Assembly: GCA_050944685.1 (NCBI GenBank)
Contig: JBMNRP010000004.1
Coordinates: 62,001 to 126,000 of the forward strand
Direction: 5' to 3'
Source: CADBRN01 sp050944685
GTDB taxonomy: Bacteria > Bacillota > Clostridia > Lachnospirales > Lachnospiraceae
DNA length: 64,000 nt
Below are positions 25,439 to 34,404 of this stretch, piece by piece. Below the pieces are notes generated by a model that was not told the DNA's origin, searched no databases, and saw nothing but the letters and a program-made list of their open reading frames with translations. Position 1 is the first letter of the stretch; the number at the start of each line of letters is the position of its first letter. The position numbers and the translations under genes are program-made.

Positions 25439-26113
25439 TCACAGGGTCTCTTCACCAATTGCGGGACGACCGCAGGATATTTCCAGATTTCCGTTTCGCG
25501 TGCGGAGTTCATCAATCATTGCTTTTGTTGAACTTCCGGGTTTTAATTGAAGCTCATACGTGATACGGTACAGGCTTCCCAGATTTACCGTTCGTACCTG
25601 AAGAAGACGAGCGGAGGTGGTATAGTTTTTCAGAATGTCCTCAAAGGCGTTTTCGTAATCTGTTTGTTCGGGTGCGGTGATCTTCAAAATCTGAGTCATG
25701 GAGTGCTCCTCGCCAAACGGGGAGAGAGTCAGGATAACGTTGACGACTGTAACTATAACCGCGAAAACTGCGGCCGCCATCAGGTATCCCATTCCTGTAG
25801 CCAGGCCGACGGCCATGCTCAGAAAAATTCCAGTGATCTCTTTTGCGGTGCCGGTCGCGGAACGAAAACGCACGAGGCTGAAAGCTCCGGCAACAGCGAC
25901 GCCGACGCCGAGATTGCCATTTACCAGCATAATAACCATCTGCACAACGGCCGGAAGCAGAGTCAGAGCGATCAAAAAGCTCTTTGTGGATAAACTGCGG
26001 AACCGATACATGATTGCAATAAACAATCCAAGACCGATGGAGCACAGTGTACAGATCAGAAAAACCGGTCCGGTCATGCCGGTTGACGGAATAATCGTTC
26101 CAAATAAATTCAT
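25439..26113 (-). CDS. DUF4956 membrane protein
   Basis: 224 residues. Four hydrophobic segments occupy the first 140 residues (LICTLCSIGLGLFIAIMYRF; FLIALTLLPAVVQMVIMLV; GVAVAGAFSLVRFRSATGTAKEI; YLMAAAVFAVIVTVVNVIL), followed by a soluble C-terminal domain. FSLVRFRSATGTAKEITGIF is the DUF4956 hallmark. The family is commonly next to VTC-domain polyphosphate polymerases, as here (4-bp overlap with 26110). It may be a membrane partner of the VTC protein. Confidence 0.92.
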   Translation of the reverse strand: MNLFGTIIPSTGMTGPVFLICTLCSIGLGLFIAIMYRFRSLSTKSFLIALTLLPAVVQMVIMLVNGNLGVGVAVAGAFSLVRFRSATGTAKEITGIFLSMAVGLATGMGYLMAAAVFAVIVTVVNVILTLSPFGEEHSMTQILKITAPEQTDYENAFEDILKNYTTSARLLQVRTVNLGSLYRITYELQLKPGSSTKAMIDELRTRNGNLEISCGRPAIGEETL

Positions 26114-26916
26114 AGTATCATCTCCTTGGCAGGGGCACCGGATGTTGCAAAAGATCTTTTCGGAAAGCGCTTCCGGATCGTCTGCGTACCCAGCCGGGTC
26201 GCAGGTGCAACGAGGGAAAGATATCCGGTGCCATATTTTGAATACGAACTTTGAAAGATCGAAAGGCGGCTGAGCTCCTTTGAAAGCGGAAGGGGGACAG
26301 CACCGTCCACCTTTATTTCCATTAAGTGGCTTCCTCCTGGTAAAAGCTCTTCTCCTTTTCTTCCGGCTTCCAGTGTAAGTTCTGTAACCCGGGCAGTTAT
26401 ATCTGAATCAAAGGTGATTCGGAAATCCGGATCATCCCTGCCAACGAGAGCAATTCTTCGGTAGCTGATAATCATCGCCGGGCGCAAATTCGGATAGAGT
26501 CGGCAAAAGTTTTGAATTTCCCGATGGATCTGAGCGGAATTTTCATCCTCTTCAGAAAAGGAAGCCGAATCTTCCGGATGGTTCAGAAAACGTATTGCCT
26601 GCCCGTACGGAAGAGAAATTCGCCGTTTGTAAACTATTCCGTTGAATTTTTTCTTGAGCTCCACAAATGCGGGGGAGTTTTTATCCGGAACGCAATAACA
26701 CCGGAGTCTGAGCTTTTCTTTATACATGGGCTTCTCCAGTGAAGTCCGGATGATCCGGCTGTCCGGAGTGTCATAGTAGATGTTCAGAATCTCACTCTTG
26801 CCGTACTGATCCGGAACGGTATAGTCAGCGAGGTATTGACGAAGAGAGAGATATTGAAATTCGTTCAACATATATTTGATTTCAGCTCGTTCAAAGCTTT
26901 GCTTGTATGTTTTCAT
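26110..26916 (-). CDS. VTC-domain polyphosphate polymerase-like protein
   Basis: 268 residues. The tunnel-shaped triphosphate-tunnel domain is recognised from RAEIKYMLNEFQYLSLRQYL, SEILNIYYDTPD, KLRLRCY, AFVELKKKFNGIVYKRRI, ISYRRIAL, DFRITFDSDI and HLMEIKVDGAVP. These supply the rows of Lys/Arg/Glu expected for binding polyphosphate and metal. Yeast Vtc4 makes polyphosphate with this fold; bacterial members are less studied. It is coupled by ATGA to DUF4956. Confidence 0.92.
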   Translation of the reverse strand: MKTYKQSFERAEIKYMLNEFQYLSLRQYLADYTVPDQYGKSEILNIYYDTPDSRIIRTSLEKPMYKEKLRLRCYCVPDKNSPAFVELKKKFNGIVYKRRISLPYGQAIRFLNHPEDSASFSEEDENSAQIHREIQNFCRLYPNLRPAMIISYRRIALVGRDDPDFRITFDSDITARVTELTLEAGRKGEELLPGGSHLMEIKVDGAVPLPLSKELSRLSIFQSSYSKYGTGYLSLVAPATRLGTQTIRKRFPKRSFATSGAPAKEMIL

Positions 26917-26977
26917 GATTTCTCACTCCTGATTTTCCGATTAATTGGGCCATACGATTATTCTCGTATGCAGAGTA

Positions 26978-28264
26978 TCAAGCCCTTCCGTTACCGGCCC
27001 CTCTTCCCATACCGTTTCCACCGCGCATGCCTCCTCCGCCCATGGTCTGATTTGTGAGCGTTGTGACTTCTTCGCCGTTCACAGTGACGGTTGCACCATC
27101 CAGAGTGCCTTCGCCGACGTAATCAAACGGCGAATTGGCTGTGATGGAAATTGTGCCGCCGGTGAGAGAAAGATCTCCGTTCGAGTCGATGGCATCGGTA
27201 TCGCCGCTTCCCATTTCAATGGAAATATCGCCACCGCTTATTACAACGGAGACATCAAGAGAGGTTGACTTTGCCGTGGCATTGATACCGTCGTCTGATG
27301 CGGAAATTTTCAGCGTCCCGCCATTGATCTCGATCTGTGTCGCCTCAATGGCCTCCACTGCGGTCAGATCAAAGCTTCCTCCTTCAATCTGTACCGTTGT
27401 TGTTCCGTGGATTGCATCATTTTCCGCATTGATTGTAAATGTACCGCCCTCGATGTAAATAAATCCAACGGTGTCATCTTCATCGTATTCGGCCTTCAGA
27501 CCGTTATTCGCTGTCAGATTAAACACTCCATCGGAGACTGCGATGCTGTCATTCGCTTCGAATGCATCTTTTGTACAGGTAAATGTGTATGTGCCGCCGG
27601 TGATCGTCAGTTCATCTTTCGAGGAGACTCCGTTTGCGGTTGAGTCAACGGAAAGCGATCCGGAACCGTTCAGAGTAAGATCTGATTTGGAAAAAATCAC
27701 GGCATCCGTATTTGTGTCGCCATCCGCTGTAAATGTTCCGGTTACGGAAAGCGAATTTGTCGTTCCGTCCGCCAGTGTGACAAAAACTTTATCCGCCGAT
27801 TTCACGTAAATGGCAGGAGCGTCACTGTTCGTGATGGTGGCATCCTGCAGTACAATCTGTACCTTTGCGTCATCGGCAGCTTCGACGGTAACGGTAACGT
27901 CCGATGCTTCGCCTGAGAGAACATACACACCTTCTTCTGTGATGGTGATATCCTCACCGTCCTTCACCGTATAGCTTGTAGCGGAACTTGTGTCTGCACT
28001 TTGCTCCAGATCCCGGTCACTGAACAGATCCGAGGCAGTATAAGATGTAGTTTCTCCTGTCGCGGTACTTTCCGAAGAGGAAGCAGTCGAATCAGAACTG
28101 CTCGAACTCGTTCCGGAAGTATCTGCAGAACTACCTGTGTCCGCCGTGGAGGTCGAAGTCGTAGTCGTTGTATCGGTACTTGTAGAAGTGGAAGAGCATC
28201 CTGCCAATGCAGCTGATCCGGCAAGCATCGAAAGCAGGAGCATCATTACGATTTTTTTCTTCAT
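26978..28264 (-). CDS. Surface lipoprotein with beta-helix carbohydrate-binding domain (DUF4353-like)
   Basis: 428 residues. MKKKIVMMLLLSMLAGSAALAGCSS is a clear lipoprotein signal with the lipobox cysteine at about residue 23. A Ser/Thr/Asp linker of about 70 residues follows. The remainder is a run of short repeats (TITGGTYTFT, IYIEGGTFTI, VQIEGGSFDL, IEINGGTLKI, VVISGGDISI, LSLTGGTISI) that predict a right-handed beta-helix. The C-terminus is glycine-rich (GGGGMRGGNGMGRGAGNG). It heads the surface operon and is likely attached outside the membrane, perhaps binding polymer. Confidence 0.9.
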   Translation of the reverse strand: MKKKIVMMLLLSMLAGSAALAGCSSTSTSTDTTTTTSTSTADTGSSADTSGTSSSSSDSTASSSESTATGETTSYTASDLFSDRDLEQSADTSSATSYTVKDGEDITITEEGVYVLSGEASDVTVTVEAADDAKVQIVLQDATITNSDAPAIYVKSADKVFVTLADGTTNSLSVTGTFTADGDTNTDAVIFSKSDLTLNGSGSLSVDSTANGVSSKDELTITGGTYTFTCTKDAFEANDSIAVSDGVFNLTANNGLKAEYDEDDTVGFIYIEGGTFTINAENDAIHGTTTVQIEGGSFDLTAVEAIEATQIEINGGTLKISASDDGINATAKSTSLDVSVVISGGDISIEMGSGDTDAIDSNGDLSLTGGTISITANSPFDYVGEGTLDGATVTVNGEEVTTLTNQTMGGGGMRGGNGMGRGAGNGRA

Positions 28265-28372
28265 TATAAGTTCCCCCTTTCTTCTTGTTTCCTTTTGATA
28301 AGGTGAGTATAAAGTCGACTCTTAAAATGAACCTTAAAGGAATAAAAAAAATAAATGAACAAAAAAAGGGAC

Positions 28373-28396
28373 AAAAAAATCCCGGTTTTAACGGGA
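28373..28396 (-). terminator. Intrinsic terminator downstream of the zinc alcohol dehydrogenase
   Basis: On the minus strand TCCCG, a TTAAAAC loop, CGGGA and then T7 (complement of 28373-28379). It would stop transcripts coming from the alcohol dehydrogenase before the lipoprotein gene. A further hairpin, GTCTGG/CCAGAC with inner CTATGG/CCATAG, lies at 28456-28490 and may be an additional terminator. Confidence 0.75.
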
Positions 28397-28532
28397 CATT
28401 GGATGCAGATAGCAGCTTGATATTGCCGTAAAAATACGGATACATAGTCAGAAAAGTCTGGCCCTATGGCATACGACCATAGAGCCAGACCGGGAAGATA
28501 CGGAATATGGATTAGGAATATAATAAAGGCTG

Positions 28533-29633
28533 TTACAGATCCATTCTCAGAACGGGTTTGATGCAGCCGTCTTTTTTTGCGCTGGCGATGACCTCGTTAA
28601 TCTCTTCAAACCGGTAGAAGTGTATCAGACGGTCAAACGGGAACAGACCTTTATGATAGTAGTCGATCAGTTTCGGGATGAATTCCTTGGAAACCGCTTC
28701 TCCTTCAATGACGCCGGTCATGGTTTTCGCTTCGGACATCAGATCATCGTAGACATTCATGCGGATTTCACCGCCGACGCTGACGATCGCTTCGGTTCCC
28801 TTGAAGCAAAGACAGCGGAGTCCGGCAAGGATGAAGTTCTCAGTGCCGGAAGTTTCTACGGAATAATCTGCTCCACCGCCGGTAATTTTTTTGATTTCTG
28901 CCGGGATATCCTCACAGGTCCTCCGGTTGATAACATTTGTAGCTCCCAGTTCTTTTGCCAGTTCCAGAGATTTCGGGTTGCCGCCGACAGCGATGATATG
29001 GGCGCAGTTTGCGATTTTTGCCCCCATGATGGCACTCATACCTACAGTTCCACAGCCGAATACGGCAATTGAGGTACCAAATGATGGCTTCAGGAAATTC
29101 AGAACCGTGCCCGCTCCGGTCTGGATACCACACCCAAGGGGTCCGACAAGAGCCAGATCGATATCATCATAGGGTACGCGGATGACATTGCTGATATGGA
29201 CAATGGCATGTGTCGCGAAAGACGACTGCCCGAAAAAGGTAGAAATCGGCTTTCCGTTTTTGGAGAGTCTTGTCGTATGATCCGGCATGACACCGCCGAA
29301 ATTAATATCATTAAATTCGTCACACGCATAGGGCATACCATGACGACAGTTGTCACAGTGTCCGCAGTAGGCGTAGGAAAAGGCGACACGGTCGCCCGGC
29401 TTGAATTCGGTTACACCTGGACCGGTTTTCTCAACCACACCACACCCTTCGTGACCCAGGACGGCCGGAAGCGGGACCGGTATCTGCTGGGTGCGTGCGA
29501 CCTCATCGGTATGGCAGATGCCGGAAGCTGTTATTTTTACCAGTACCTCATTCTCTTTCGGATCAGCCAGATCCACTTCCTCAATCCTGTACGGACCGTT
29601 TTTTTCGAAAACAACGGCTGCTTTGATTTTCAT
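28533..29633 (-). CDS. Zinc-dependent NAD(P) alcohol dehydrogenase (aryl/benzyl alcohol dehydrogenase-like MDR)
   Basis: 366 residues. The catalytic zinc site is C-H-T-D in GICHTDEVA and LGHEGCG. The structural zinc cysteines are CGHCDNCRHGMPYAC. The Rossmann motif is VFGCGTVGMSAIMGAK. GPLGCGIQTGAGTVLN is typical of the class III/aryl-alcohol branch. It oxidises alcohols to aldehydes or the reverse. It stands alone on the minus strand with a terminator downstream. The physiological substrate is unknown. Confidence 0.93.
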   Translation of the reverse strand: MKIKAAVVFEKNGPYRIEEVDLADPKENEVLVKITASGICHTDEVARTQQIPVPLPAVLGHEGCGVVEKTGPGVTEFKPGDRVAFSYAYCGHCDNCRHGMPYACDEFNDINFGGVMPDHTTRLSKNGKPISTFFGQSSFATHAIVHISNVIRVPYDDIDLALVGPLGCGIQTGAGTVLNFLKPSFGTSIAVFGCGTVGMSAIMGAKIANCAHIIAVGGNPKSLELAKELGATNVINRRTCEDIPAEIKKITGGGADYSVETSGTENFILAGLRCLCFKGTEAIVSVGGEIRMNVYDDLMSEAKTMTGVIEGEAVSKEFIPKLIDYYHKGLFPFDRLIHFYRFEEINEVIASAKKDGCIKPVLRMDL

Positions 29634-29799
29634 ACGAATTCCTCCTTTGCAATTGGATGGATGCCGGACTGGCAGATGTTCTGAAAAATAGATACATTAA
29701 TTATATATTACAGTCAGGGAAGTTCCTGCTCAAGTTGTATTTTTTCCGGGGTGTGAAAAATACAGGTGGTATTGCCGGCAAAATATTCGCCGAAAGCGG

Positions 29800-29827
29800 T
29801 TGGATTATCGAAAAAAACCGATATAAT
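29800..29827 (+). promoter_or_regulatory. Promoter upstream of the PAP2 gene
   Basis: TTGGAT at 29800-29805, 16-bp spacer, TATAAT at 29822-29827. It lies in the 396-bp gap between the divergent alcohol dehydrogenase and the PAP2 phosphatase, leaving an untranslated leader of about 190 nt that includes the duplicated segment at 29932. Confidence 0.6.
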
Positions 29828-29931
29828 GGATGCATATTTCGGAATCTGTGCTGACTGACGGAAGGAAGCTGCAAATTTTTTTCCTTTCAGATTCGATTTT
29901 TTTATAAGCTAAGCTTCATTTATGTTTAAGG

Positions 29932-30065
29932 GTTTAGAATTTGTTCAGCTGCACGGAAAGTTCAGTTTATACCTGACTTTTATATTTATTTCAATCCCGA
30001 AAAGATATTTCAATACGGAGGATGGTATAATGGGTACAGAAATACAGATATTGAATGCGATTCAG
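29932..30065 (+). repeat. PAP2 leader segment, diverged copy at 56528
   Basis: GTTTAGAATTTGTTCAGCTG (29932-29951), CAGTTTATACCTG, TTATATT, AATACG, TACAGA and GATTCAGTC recur in the same order and similar spacing at 56528-56680. The copy here runs through the ribosome site (GGAGG) and first codons of PAP2. By eye about two thirds of positions agree. Confidence 0.6.
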
Positions 30066-30599
30066 TCGATCCGATGTCCCTTCCTGGATGTTCTTATGCC
30101 TCTGATTTCGAACTGCATAGTTCTGTGGGTTCTTCTTACGGCAGTAATGATTATGCGCAAAAATACGCGGAAAGCGGGCTGGATTATTATTTTGTCCATT
30201 GCACTGGATCTTATTCTCTGCAATCTTGTGCTGAAGAACGCGTTTCATCGTGTAAGGCCGTTTGATGTCAATACAGCTGTCACGTTACTTGTAAAAAAGC
30301 CTGTAGATTTTTCCTTCCCGTCAGGGCATACGGCGTTTTCCTTTGCGACAGTGACCGGACTCTGGCTTTCCGGGGCACTGAAAAAGCTGAGAATTCCGGC
30401 GCTGATATTAGCGTGCCTGATCGCCTTTTCAAGATTATATCTTTATGTTCATTATCCTACGGACGTTCTTGCGGGAATTGCAGTCGGTGTCTTCTGCGGA
30501 TGGGCGGCATATAAACTCTTCCAGACAATTTCAGAAAAAAGGGGATCACAGGCAGGTGAAATCCATGATCAAGAAGAATGTAAGACAGTCCTCCGTTAA
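30030..30599 (+). CDS. PAP2-family phosphatase (undecaprenyl-diphosphatase-like)
   Basis: 189 residues from ATG at 30030 behind CGGAGGATGG; an in-frame ATG at 29922 is rejected as it lacks a ribosome site. Six hydrophobic segments and the PAP2 motifs are present: K-N-A-F-H-R-V-R-P (motif 1), PSGHTAFS with the catalytic histidine (motif 2), and SRLYLYVHYPTDVLAG (motif 3). It may recycle undecaprenyl pyrophosphate or dephosphorylate another lipid. It overlaps the histidine kinase start by 35 bp. Confidence 0.93.
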   Translation: MGTEIQILNAIQSIRCPFLDVLMPLISNCIVLWVLLTAVMIMRKNTRKAGWIIILSIALDLILCNLVLKNAFHRVRPFDVNTAVTLLVKKPVDFSFPSGHTAFSFATVTGLWLSGALKKLRIPALILACLIAFSRLYLYVHYPTDVLAGIAVGVFCGWAAYKLFQTISEKRGSQAGEIHDQEECKTVLR

Positions 30600-31785
30600 A
30601 AACCGGATTTTTTATTCGAACGCGCTTATGATTCTGGTCACGATAGCGATATGTGCCGTGATCGGGGCCGTCGGCGTCAAAATATACTGGGACAGAGAAG
30701 AAGCGGTTCTTCAGGAAATGCTGGGAAGCCGCGTAGCAGGTGCGGAGGCAGAGAAACTGATTGAAAACCTGACCGTACACAATGACCGGTTTATTTTGAT
30801 GGCGGCTCTGGTAGCGCTGTTCTCTGTGATCACGCTGATTCTTGTGAGCCGTTTTTTTACCAGAATCCTTACGAAGAAGATCATGCAGCCGCTTGAACTT
30901 CTGGAGCAGGGAGCCGGACGGATTCGGAATGGCGATTATTCTACACCGGTTCTCTATGAGGGTGATACAGAGTTTGAACAGGTCTGTGCCGCCTTCAACG
31001 GGATGCAGCGGCATCTGAAGGAAGAAAAAGAAAAGAACGCCCGCTACGAAAAGGCAAGACAGGAGATGATCGCCGGAATTTCCCATGATCTCAGAAGCCC
31101 GCTGACCGCGATTCGGGGCTCCGTCAAGGGGCTGCTCGACGGAGTTGTCAGCGAACCGGAGCAACAGAAGAAATTTCTGCGGGCCGCTTACAGAAGAAGC
31201 GGCGAGATGGATGCACTTTTAAGTGAGCTCTTTTATTTTTCAAAACTGGAAACCGGAGGGATCCCGGTGCAGGTACAGAAACTTGACCTTTCCGAATATC
31301 TGAGCAATTATTGCCGTTCCAAAAAAGAACTGCCGGATTATTCGGAGGTAGAATTTGTTTGCGAGATCCCCGGGCAGGGAATGAAACCGGTGCAGGCAGA
31401 TCCGGAGGCACTGCAGAGAATCCTGGACAATATTCTTTCAAACAGCAGGAAATACGCAGGCGTATCGCCGCTGCGTTTCTTTGTGTCACTTCAGCAGGAA
31501 AACGGCTATCAGAAAATTATCCTGCAGGACAATGGACGTGGCGTACCAAAAGCTAAACTGGATCGTATTTTTGATGAGTTTTACCGTGTGGATGAATCCC
31601 GCAGCCGGAAAGAGGGAAGCGGACTCGGCCTTTATATTGTAAAATATCTCTGTGAGGAGATGGGCTGCCGCGTGAGCGCCGATCTGGACAGCCATCACGA
31701 GGGCTTTGCGGGGCTCTCTGTAAGCATCCTGCTGAAGGAAGGAGAAAAAACAGATGGCGAGGAAGGACAGAATTCTCATCGTTGA
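30565..31785 (+). CDS. Two-component sensor histidine kinase
   Basis: 406 residues from ATG at 30565 (GGCAGGTGAAATCC ahead). Two membrane helices (about 18-40 and 75-97) enclose a short external loop of about 35 residues. A HAMP segment (ILTKKIMQPLELLEQGAGRIRNGDY), the H-box GISHDLRSPLTAIRGS, N-box LDNILSNSRKYAG, G1 DNGRGVPK, F-box FDEFYRVDES and G2 GSGLGLYIVK follow. The short sensor loop fits intramembrane or envelope-stress sensors. It is translationally coupled to the response regulator. Confidence 0.95.
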   Translation: MIKKNVRQSSVKNRIFYSNALMILVTIAICAVIGAVGVKIYWDREEAVLQEMLGSRVAGAEAEKLIENLTVHNDRFILMAALVALFSVITLILVSRFFTRILTKKIMQPLELLEQGAGRIRNGDYSTPVLYEGDTEFEQVCAAFNGMQRHLKEEKEKNARYEKARQEMIAGISHDLRSPLTAIRGSVKGLLDGVVSEPEQQKKFLRAAYRRSGEMDALLSELFYFSKLETGGIPVQVQKLDLSEYLSNYCRSKKELPDYSEVEFVCEIPGQGMKPVQADPEALQRILDNILSNSRKYAGVSPLRFFVSLQQENGYQKIILQDNGRGVPKAKLDRIFDEFYRVDESRSRKEGSGLGLYIVKYLCEEMGCRVSADLDSHHEGFAGLSVSILLKEGEKTDGEEGQNSHR

Positions 31786-32479
31786 AGATGATGCGGACAT
31801 CAGCATGATTGAAGAAACCTATCTTCAGTCCGCCGGGTATGATACCGATGTTCTGACGGATGGGGCAGATATCCTGGTTTATCTGGATGAGCATCCATGT
31901 GATCTCGTCCTGCTGGATCTGATGCTTCCGGGAAAGAACGGCTATGAGATCTGCGAAGAGATCCGAAAAAAGTATGATCTGCCCATACTGATGGTGACGG
32001 CGAGGAATGAATCGGTGGATAAAGTGCGCGGGTTCAATTCCGGCGCAGACGACTATATTCCCAAGCCATTTGATCCGATGGAACTGACTGCTCGTGTGCG
32101 GGCAAACTTAAGACAATATCGCCGCCTGAAGGAATCCGGCTCAGACTCCGGGACGCAGCAGGGGGCCGTGCCGGAGATCCGGATCGGCGATCTGCGCATA
32201 CAGCCGGACAGCTGGCGCGTGTTCAAGAAGGACCAGGAGGTTCGTCTGGCAAACCGGGAATTTGAGCTGCTGAAGTTCATGGCGCAGAATCCCAATATCG
32301 TTTTCAGCCGGGAACAGCTGATGGAAAGAATATGGGGCTATGACTATGTCGGCGACACTTCTACGGTGATGGTACATATCAACCGGCTGCGGGAAAAAAT
32401 AGAAGATGATCCGAAGAATCCGAAAATACTGGAGACTGTATGGGGAGCCGGATATCGGCTGAACCGCAAACCCGGATGA
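31754..32479 (+). CDS. OmpR/PhoB-family response regulator
   Basis: 241 residues. Receiver domain with acidic pocket EDDAD, phospho-acceptor aspartate in DLVLLDLMLPGKNGYE, T in MVTARNE and K in YIPKPFDP. The winged-helix DNA-binding domain includes EVRLANREFELLKFM, FSREQLMERIWGYDYVGDTSTVMVHINRLREKIE and VWGAGYRL. Overlaps the kinase by 32 bp. Likely targets are the neighbouring PAP2 and DUF368 genes or the divergent surface operon, by position only. Confidence 0.95.
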   Translation: MARKDRILIVEDDADISMIEETYLQSAGYDTDVLTDGADILVYLDEHPCDLVLLDLMLPGKNGYEICEEIRKKYDLPILMVTARNESVDKVRGFNSGADDYIPKPFDPMELTARVRANLRQYRRLKESGSDSGTQQGAVPEIRIGDLRIQPDSWRVFKKDQEVRLANREFELLKFMAQNPNIVFSREQLMERIWGYDYVGDTSTVMVHINRLREKIEDDPKNPKILETVWGAGYRLNRKPG

Positions 32480-32650
32480 GGATTCGTTTTCTTTTTCTGC
32501 CGGTCCTTCAATCAGGAATAGTTTAGGATTTATTTAAATCTCCTCCTACAGGCTGTTTAGTTCTGATTGTTACGATTCGGATAGTCCGAAAACAAGGGGG
32601 TTTCGGACCGGAATCAGCAACATCGGAAAGAGGTCTTAGGAGGAGATTTT

Positions 32651-33559
32651 ATGTTAAAAGAAGCAGCAGACGGATTCTCTATGGCACTTGCAGACAGTGT
32701 TCCCGGAGTTTCCGGAGGAACGGTCGCATTTATTCTGGGATTCTATGACCGCTTCATCGGTTCCATAAACCAGCTGGTATTCGGAAGAAAAGAGGAGAAA
32801 CTGCATGGGCTGAAATACCTGCTGAAGCTGGGGATCGGATGGGCGCTGGGAATGGGGCTTGCCGTGATTGCCCTGAATGCACTTTTTGAACAGCACATAT
32901 ATTTTGTAAGTTCTCTGTTTGTCGGCTTTATCATCGGTGCACTCCCGGTGGTATGTATCGAAGAGGCGGATACGGTCCGGGAATGGAAGAAAGGATTTCT
33001 GTTCCTGCTTCTGGGCATGTTTCTGGTCATCGGGATTACCGTTCTGAATACGAAAGTCCCGTCTGCGTCCATGAATCTGTCTGCTTTTACTCCGGGCCTT
33101 GCCGTAAAGCTCTTTCTCATCGGTATGGTAGCAATCAGTGCGATGTTCCTTCCCGGCATTTCCGGCTCGACCATGCTGCTGATTTTCGGCGCCTATTTGC
33201 CGGTGATGAGTGCGCTGAAGGAACTGATGCATTTTCACTTTGCGAGCCTTCCGGCGGTTTTGGTTTTTGCCCTGGGCATTCTTGCCGGCGCTGCCAGTGT
33301 GGTGAAGCTGATTCAGGCGGGTCTTTCCCGCTACCGTACGCAGATGATTTACTTTATCCTCGGAATGATGGCTGCCTCTCTGTATGCGATTGTAATGGGA
33401 CCGACAACGCTGGATGTACCGAAGGCAGCGCTGAGCCTTTCCAATTTTGATGGAATTGCCTGTGTGATCGGGATAGCGCTTGTCATTGGCATGCAGGCGG
33501 TCAAGATGCATGACGGCAGGAAACATATTGAAATGGCGGTTAAGGGAACTGAAAAATAA
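32651..33559 (+). CDS. DUF368 membrane protein (polyprenyl-phosphate recycling transporter family)
   Basis: 302 residues, about eight hydrophobic segments, with AGGAGGAG ahead of the ATG. DGFSMALADSVPGVSGGTVAFILGFYDRF at the N-terminus and LPGISGSTMLLIFGAY in the middle are the inverted-repeat hallmark of DUF368. Members have been shown to return undecaprenyl phosphate across the membrane. Its position after a PAP2 phosphatase and two-component system supports a lipid-carrier recycling role here. Confidence 0.92.
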   Translation: MLKEAADGFSMALADSVPGVSGGTVAFILGFYDRFIGSINQLVFGRKEEKLHGLKYLLKLGIGWALGMGLAVIALNALFEQHIYFVSSLFVGFIIGALPVVCIEEADTVREWKKGFLFLLLGMFLVIGITVLNTKVPSASMNLSAFTPGLAVKLFLIGMVAISAMFLPGISGSTMLLIFGAYLPVMSALKELMHFHFASLPAVLVFALGILAGAASVVKLIQAGLSRYRTQMIYFILGMMAASLYAIVMGPTTLDVPKAALSLSNFDGIACVIGIALVIGMQAVKMHDGRKHIEMAVKGTEK

Positions 33560-33679
33560 CAGCTTCTCCGCTGCAGTAACGGGCCGGAATTCTCTTACTT
33601 GTAATCTTTTGCCGGGTAGGGCATAATATTATTGTCATCGACAGTACAAGCCGCAAGACCGGAAATAAGGAGCGAGGGT

Positions 33680-34279
33680 ATGAGTAAGGGAAGACTGGAG
33701 GCATTCAGTGATGGAGTACTCGCCATCATTATTACAATCATGGTTCTGGAAATGAGCGCGCCGGAGGACAACACCTGGTCTGCACTGGCGAGTCTGTTTC
33801 CGACCTTTCTCGGGTATCTGATCAGCTATGTGTATATCGGGATTTACTGGGTGAATCATCACCGTCTGCTGGCTGCCTCAAAGAAGATCAGCAGAAGGAC
33901 ACTGTGGGATAATCTCCTGTGGATGTTCTGTGTCTCTCTGATCCCGTTTGCAACATCATGGACATCGAAAGCCGGATTCGGAGGCACGCCGGGTCTTCTG
34001 TACAGTATCATCCTTTTTCTTTCGGCGATTGCCTATCACATTCTGGCCGTATCCGTTTACCGGGCCAATGGCAGAAAAGAGAGATTAATCAGCTTGATCT
34101 GCAGCGACATGAGAAGTCTGATTACTATTCTGGGCTATGCCGCGGCGATGCCTCTGTCCTATTACCTGCCGGTTGTATCCTACATCATGTACGTCGTCAT
34201 CGCTTTTTTCTGGATCCTGCCTGATTTCGGGAACGGAAAAGATCATCCGGAAAGGACACCTTTGAAGCAGGATTCATAA
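33680..34279 (+). CDS. TMEM175-family (DUF1211) putative ion channel
   Basis: 199 residues from ATG at 33680 (AAGGAGCGAGGG ahead) rather than the upstream in-frame ATG. GRLEAFSDGVLAIIITIMVLEM is the family selectivity-filter helix (F-S-D), and YIGIYWVNHHRLL is the conserved second block. Six hydrophobic helices are seen. Bacterial relatives conduct K+ with low selectivity. No operon partner is evident. Confidence 0.92.
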   Translation: MSKGRLEAFSDGVLAIIITIMVLEMSAPEDNTWSALASLFPTFLGYLISYVYIGIYWVNHHRLLAASKKISRRTLWDNLLWMFCVSLIPFATSWTSKAGFGGTPGLLYSIILFLSAIAYHILAVSVYRANGRKERLISLICSDMRSLITILGYAAAMPLSYYLPVVSYIMYVVIAFFWILPDFGNGKDHPERTPLKQDS

Positions 34280-34303
34280 ACAGAATCAATGAAACCATTA
34301 TGG

Positions 34304-34336
34304 GAACGGTATGTGAAGACATGCCGTTCTTTTTTT
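34304..34336 (+). terminator. Intrinsic terminator after the TMEM175-like gene
   Basis: GAACGG with TATG (34304-34313) pairs with CATG and CCGTTC (34320-34329), loop TGAAGA, then T7 (34330-34336). Confidence 0.88.
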
Positions 34337-34404
34337 GCAGGAGATGTGGAAAAAGGCAGATTCAGTTTCAATTTCCTGATGTATGCCTCCGGAAAGACAG
34401 GGGG

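Noticed and set aside
32654..33526. 290-codon minus-strand frame opposite DUF368
   Set aside because: Antisense shadow rich in His/Arg/Gln; the plus strand encodes the clear membrane protein.
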